A stretch of 64,000 bases of DNA. Source: Candidatus Thermodiscus eudorianus. Lineage in GTDB: Archaea > Thermoproteota > Thermoprotei_A > Sulfolobales > Acidilobaceae. The stretch covers positions 208,100 to 272,099 of the forward strand of contig WAOW01000004.1 of the NCBI GenBank assembly GCA_015521085.1, in the 5' to 3' direction. Below the pieces are notes generated by a model. That model had not been told where the DNA came from. It saw nothing but the letters and a program-made list of their open reading frames with translations, and made no database searches. Each line of letters opens with the position of its first letter. Within the stretch, counting starts at the first letter, position 1. Of the stretch, positions 60,828 to 64,000 are shown piece after piece. A program made the position numbers and the translations under genes.

Positions 60828-60978
60828 GCCGCCAGGATATACTCCTGGCCCTGTCCGGCGGGTCGAGGTCTTGCATAGCCAGCTCCACGATATACTCCTC
60901 CAATCCCATGCCCATTTTTCTCAGCCTCCATACGGAGGCGTTGCTAGACAATTCCGCGGAGTATGCGGGTGACCTCAA
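60824..60978 (-). pseudogene. PaREP1 gene fragment
   Basis: The minus strand encodes KMGMGLEEYIVELAMQDLDPPDRAR, matching the start region of the intact PaREP1 protein at 59737-60342 (GVSLEEYVLELILRDLDPPERAR). Right after it, a one-base shift would continue EYILAA and then a stop at 60824. The rest of the protein is absent. The piece abuts the stop of the glyoxalase-fold gene, so it is a leftover of an older PaREP1 copy. Confidence 0.6.
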
Positions 60979-61146
60979 GCGTGGTCAAGACTAGAATCAT
61001 CACATTATTAGTATCTGGGGTAAGAGGGGTTTATGCATCAAGAAAAATCCTCTAGACCCGGCCAGGCAAATATTGTCCGGAGAGGCCGTTCCGGGAGAAC
61101 CTGCAGGTAAAACGCGAATTAACCGGCTGGAGGCATAATCTTCCTG

Positions 61147-61776
61147 GTGGGGGCTGTATTGCAGGAGGAGTTAGACGCGATCTTCTCCGCTCTCTCCCAT
61201 AGCTTGCGTAGGAGGGTTATCGCTTTACTCGCCGGTTCCAGGGGTTTGAGCTATAGCGATCTCCTACGCGGTACCGGTGTCGAGTCTAGCATGCTCAGCT
61301 TCCACTTGAAGAAGCTTAGGGGGCTTGTCGAGAGGGGTAGCGATGGCTTGTACAGGTTGACGGGGCTCGGCCAGCGGGCTGCGAAGGTCTTGGCCTGTGT
61401 GCAGGGAGGGATTTGGAGCGGCGGTTTACGGGTTTCCGGCGTCGCGGTCTTCGCTGTAGGTGACGATGTATTGTTGGAGGCGTATAAGAGGGGCGGCCTT
61501 GAGGTCGAGGATGTCGGGGTGGTTGTGGTTCTTGACTCTTCCAGGAGCCTGTTCTCGAAGACCGTCAAAGCCATGAGGAGGGTTATAGCAGTGTATGTTC
61601 CCCGAGGCCTCCTTGAGGTTGTTGAATCTAGGATCTCTGATGTGGGGGCTATCATACCCTATAGGGGTAAGCCTCCCGTGCCCCTGGATAGGCCTCGTGG
61701 GATTGTGGAGGATCTTGAGGGAAGGGGTTATGGTTCCCTGGCGGGTAGGCTCAGGGCTATTCTAGGCTCCAGTTGA
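61147..61776 (+). CDS. ArsR-like winged-helix regulator with extra C-terminal domain (209 aa)
   Basis: Residues about 5-75 form a winged helix (AIFSALSHSLRRRVIALLAG, SYSDLLRGTGVESSMLSFHLKKL). The C-terminal 120 residues alternate strands and helices (VAVFAVGDDVLLEAYKRGG, VGVVVVLDSSRSLFS, VIAVYVPRGLLEVV), perhaps a Rossmann-like ligand domain. GTG start; TTG at 61159 with GGTGGGGG before it is also good. It runs into the exporter operon from the other side with a 20-base overlap of the two gene ends, which suggests it may control that exporter. Confidence 0.75.
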   Translation: MGAVLQEELDAIFSALSHSLRRRVIALLAGSRGLSYSDLLRGTGVESSMLSFHLKKLRGLVERGSDGLYRLTGLGQRAAKVLACVQGGIWSGGLRVSGVAVFAVGDDVLLEAYKRGGLEVEDVGVVVVLDSSRSLFSKTVKAMRRVIAVYVPRGLLEVVESRISDVGAIIPYRGKPPVPLDRPRGIVEDLEGRGYGSLAGRLRAILGSS

Positions 61777-62497
61777 ACCTGTAGTAGAGTAGCAGTAGTG
61801 ATGCCGTGGACAATGCTAGTAGGTATGTGATCATGGCCCTGGGGTCGATTACCGGGTGGTAGCCGTTTATGCTTGTTGCTCTCACTATCTCTGCCGCGGT
61901 CGCGGAGGGGATGGCGGTTGCCGGTAGTCTCAGCCACTCGGGCAGGAGCCATGGGGTGTAGTATACTGGTGGTAGGAATACTAGGAGGGCGCCTAGTAGG
62001 GTGGGCATGCTGCTCGCCTCTTTTATGCTCTTCAGCTTGAGCCCGGATAGTATTGAGATTGGTGCCAGGAATATCGAGACTAGGAGCGTTAGCGCTAGGG
62101 CTAGTGGGACTGCCATGTAGGCGCCTGTAACGTATACGTAGATTATTGTAAAGGGTATGACTGTTGACACCGATAATATTATGCTTGCCGTTATCCTGGA
62201 GAGCACGTATATGACCGGCCTCAGGGGCGAGGCTATGAGCATCTCCAAGTACCTATAATTCTCGCGTTCATACAGGATATCCTGGACCATAGCAGAGTTG
62301 ATCCATACAGCAGGCGACACGATCGCACCCGTGAGGACCACGCCGAGCTCCTCCCCAGACAGTCCAAATACAAGAGCGAAATACGCGGGGAGTACCGCTA
62401 CCATCGCCAGCGAGATCAGGGCAGCCTTAAAGCGGAGTTGCGAGACGATGATTGAAGCGACCTGCCCGTAGAACTGGTAGAGGAACTCCCTACCCAC
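61757..62497 (-). CDS. ABC-2 type exporter permease (246 aa)
   Basis: Six hydrophobic segments in the ABC-2 layout. The cytoplasmic motif YRYLEMLIASPLRPVIYVLSR follows the second helix, as in DrrB/NodJ-like exporters. It overlaps the ATPase gene by 8 bases. The pair probably exports a lipid, drug or polysaccharide; the substrate is unknown. ATG start. Confidence 0.85.
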   Translation of the reverse strand: MGREFLYQFYGQVASIIVSQLRFKAALISLAMVAVLPAYFALVFGLSGEELGVVLTGAIVSPAVWINSAMVQDILYERENYRYLEMLIASPLRPVIYVLSRITASIILSVSTVIPFTIIYVYVTGAYMAVPLALALTLLVSIFLAPISILSGLKLKSIKEASSMPTLLGALLVFLPPVYYTPWLLPEWLRLPATAIPSATAAEIVRATSINGYHPVIDPRAMITYLLALSTASLLLLYYRFNWSLE

Positions 62498-63383
62498 TCC
62501 AGGTCACCTCGGCGAAGAAGTCCTCAAGGTCAACCGGCTTTATCTGGGCCTGACCACCCTCATAGAGGATCTCCTCGGCCAGCCTCAAGGCCCCCTCCAA
62601 GTCCTCCACACAGATGTAGGTGAGGTCGCCGTAACGCCTAACCCTGGCACCGGATACGCTAGGGTCGAGCCCCAGGCTGGTTATCACCTTATACCTGTAC
62701 TTCAGCCTCGCGAGGGCCTCTCTCGGGGGTCCCTCGAAGAGCCTCCTACCCCTATTGATCAGCATAATCCTATCGGCGACCGACTCGGCCTCCGAGAGCA
62801 TGTGGGTTGTGAACACTATAGTCTGCCCCTCTGCAGAGAGCCTCTTTATGTACCCCCAAGTCGCCCTCCTCGCGACTGGGTCGAGGCCCACCGTGGGCTC
62901 GTCTAGGAACACGACATCGGCGTTTGATGCAAGGGTCATGGCCAGGAGGGTGCGCCTCCTCAAACCCCCGGAGAGCGTCAATACAAGCCTATCTCTATAC
63001 TCCACCAGGTCGAGCTCCTCCAACGCCCTCCGCGCTTCAACCCTTGCCTCTCCCAGGGAGAAACCCCTAGAGGCCAGGTAGTAGTATACGGCCTCGAATA
63101 CCGTCAACGTAGAGTTATACGGCCTCCCCTCCTGGGGCATAACGGCGATGCGCCCCCTAACCCTCCACGCCTCCCCGACAACATCCATGCCAAGCACATA
63201 CACCCTACCAGACGTAGGCCTAGACACTGTAGACGAAATCCTCACGAAAGTAGTCTTACCAGCGCCATTAGGTCCAGCAAGACAATACAAGCTACCCAGC
63301 GGGACACTAGAATCAATACCGTCCAGAGCCCTCACACCACCATAAACCTTAGTCAACCCAACAGCCTCAAGAGCCAACCCCAA
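62490..63383 (-). CDS. ABC exporter ATPase (297 aa)
   Basis: Walker A GPNGAGKTTFV, Q-loop MPQEGRPYNS, signature LSGGLRRRTLLAMTLA, Walker B VVFLDEPTVGLDP and the switch His in VFTTHMLSEAE, followed by a C-terminal helper domain as in DrrA-type exporters. TTG start at 63383. It is the first gene of the two-gene exporter operon. Confidence 0.9.
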   Translation of the reverse strand: MGLALEAVGLTKVYGGVRALDGIDSSVPLGSLYCLAGPNGAGKTTFVRISSTVSRPTSGRVYVLGMDVVGEAWRVRGRIAVMPQEGRPYNSTLTVFEAVYYYLASRGFSLGEARVEARRALEELDLVEYRDRLVLTLSGGLRRRTLLAMTLASNADVVFLDEPTVGLDPVARRATWGYIKRLSAEGQTIVFTTHMLSEAESVADRIMLINRGRRLFEGPPREALARLKYRYKVITSLGLDPSVSGARVRRYGDLTYICVEDLEGALRLAEEILYEGGQAQIKPVDLEDFFAEVTWSG

Positions 63384-63790
63384 ACCCCAGACACCGAGTA
63401 GAGAACCATGCCGCCAGCAGAGCTTAAATCACGGCCAGTAAAACACCAACTGTAAACAAGCCCACAAACACAATGCAAAGAATACACAAAACCAACCCAC
63501 ACTAATCCTACAAAGAATACTAGAGTCATAGACGTGGGGAGGATCTCATAGGGCCGTTGTTTCTGGTCCCTAGGAGCGCGTGCGGGGCATCCGTCATTCG
63601 GAGCCGGAGGGGTCCCGGGTTCAAACTCGCGTCGGGCCCGCTACAAACACCTCCTAGTAGTTATAAAACTGGTGTGGAATATCAACGGCAACTAGAACCA
63701 CAAAATCAATCAAGACTCGCTCAGCCCCGATAATCACGATGTATTATAGGATGCTTATGGTATCGAGTCTACTTGACCCAGAAAGGGCTC
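63384..63790. other. Intergenic stretch around the tRNA-like sequence
   Basis: Apart from the tRNA-like element at 63551-63640, no gene is visible. The part 63410-63530 is A/C-rich without a protein-like frame. A TATA-like element is not clear upstream of the tRNA-like sequence. Confidence 0.35.
63551..63640 (+). tRNA. Degenerate tRNA-like sequence (possible pseudo-tRNA or intron-containing tRNA)
   Basis: GGGCCGT and a D-arm-like CTGGTCCCTAGGA at the 5' side and GGGTTCAAAC with a GC-rich 3' end (CGGGCCC) recall the two ends of a tRNA, and the acceptor ends pair at five of seven positions. The T stem pairs poorly. The middle contains a hairpin GGC-A-TCCG...CGGA-GCC, where an anticodon arm or intron could lie. 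I take it as a probable pseudo-tRNA or an integration scar; an intron-containing tRNA is not excluded. Type given as the nearest fit. Confidence 0.3.
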
Positions 63791-64000
63791 CTAGGGTATA
63801 ACCTTCAGCCAAGGTATTCTTTTAAAATCCTCATCAAAAGTAAGGATGGTATCTATGCCTCTATGCTTGCAGGTTAAGGCTATAATAGCGTCGCTTGGGG
63901 TTAGCCTGTATATTCTCATGGCTTCTAGTAGCTCCTTGGGTTCTGCATGATCTCTCAAGACCGTTATGTCGAATTCGTGGAGCATCTCAGTGTATCTCCC
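63791..64000 (-). CDS. PIN-domain toxin, C-terminal part (cut by window edge)
   Basis: The frame is open to the window edge and ends at 63791. It contains the C-terminal half of a VapC-type PIN domain: LTPSDAIIALTCKHRG with the third acidic residue and ILTFDEDFKRIPWLKVI with the final Asp. The first Asp and the start lie beyond base 64000. It is probably an RNase toxin; its antitoxin should lie just outside the window. Confidence 0.8.
   Translation of the reverse strand, partial: GRYTEMLHEFDITVLRDHAEPKELLEAMRIYRLTPSDAIIALTCKHRGIDTILTFDEDFKRIPWLKVIP

Overview
The window looks like a hyperthermophilic crenarchaeon (Thermoproteota), most like the Desulfurococcales. Supporting signs are a HerA-NurA operon, a CdvC/Vps4-type AAA ATPase, an HTH-ThiN regulator, DUF505, DUF1931, DUF2175 and PaREP1 family proteins, a ZNRD2-like zinc protein, heavy use of AGG and ATA codons, many GTG and TTG starts, archaeal TATA boxes close to start codons, and surface proteins built as signal peptide, Thr-rich stalk and C-terminal membrane anchor. 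No rRNA, CRISPR array or insertion sequence was seen. The genus is not determined.

Bases 1-9650 hold the most unusual locus. All genes are on the plus strand: a receptor-like Ser/Thr kinase with an outside beta-propeller, a small alpha/beta protein, a large coiled-coil protein, two ESCRT-III-like coiled-coil proteins (one with an N-terminal membrane segment), a Vps4/CdvC-like AAA ATPase with an MIT-like domain, and an FHA-domain protein. This reads as a signal-controlled membrane-remodelling module: sensor kinase, phosphothreonine reader, filament proteins and filament-disassembling ATPase. Bases 9700-13630 are an accessory patch with a degraded VapBC pair, a two-gene restriction-modification system and a PIN-toxin pair with a frame problem.

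Bases 13650-18730 are core genes: the minus-strand operon ZNRD2-like, nurA, herA, pyrF, and divergently the HTH-ThiN regulator. Bases 18730-29760 are a cell-surface region: a giant secreted subtilisin-like protease with a beta-helix tail, a membrane-anchored partner, a GT39-like membrane glycosyltransferase and a second membrane-anchored beta-propeller. Bases 29750-42480 carry DUF445, cupin, rubrerythrin, gamma-glutamyltransferase, an ECF vitamin-type transporter, hydantoinase/oxoprolinase A and B, and a sodium-solute symporter with a small partner. The gamma-glutamyltransferase and oxoprolinase-type genes together suggest scavenging of gamma-glutamyl or 5-oxoproline compounds.

Bases 42750-50760 hold an AbrB-PhoU regulator, an MFS transporter, DUF2175, an unrecognised 551-residue protein, DUF505, a double-histone-fold DUF1931 protein, another VapBC pair with a frameshifted toxin, and tRNA-Pro(UGG). 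Bases 50800-59740 are a surface nutrient-uptake block: anchored metallophosphoesterase, anchored GATase-like protein, and an ABC importer (binding protein, fused double permease, ATPase). The end carries PaREP1 (one intact, one fragment), a glyoxalase-fold protein, an ABC-2 exporter facing a winged-helix regulator, a degenerate tRNA-like sequence and a PIN toxin cut by the window edge.
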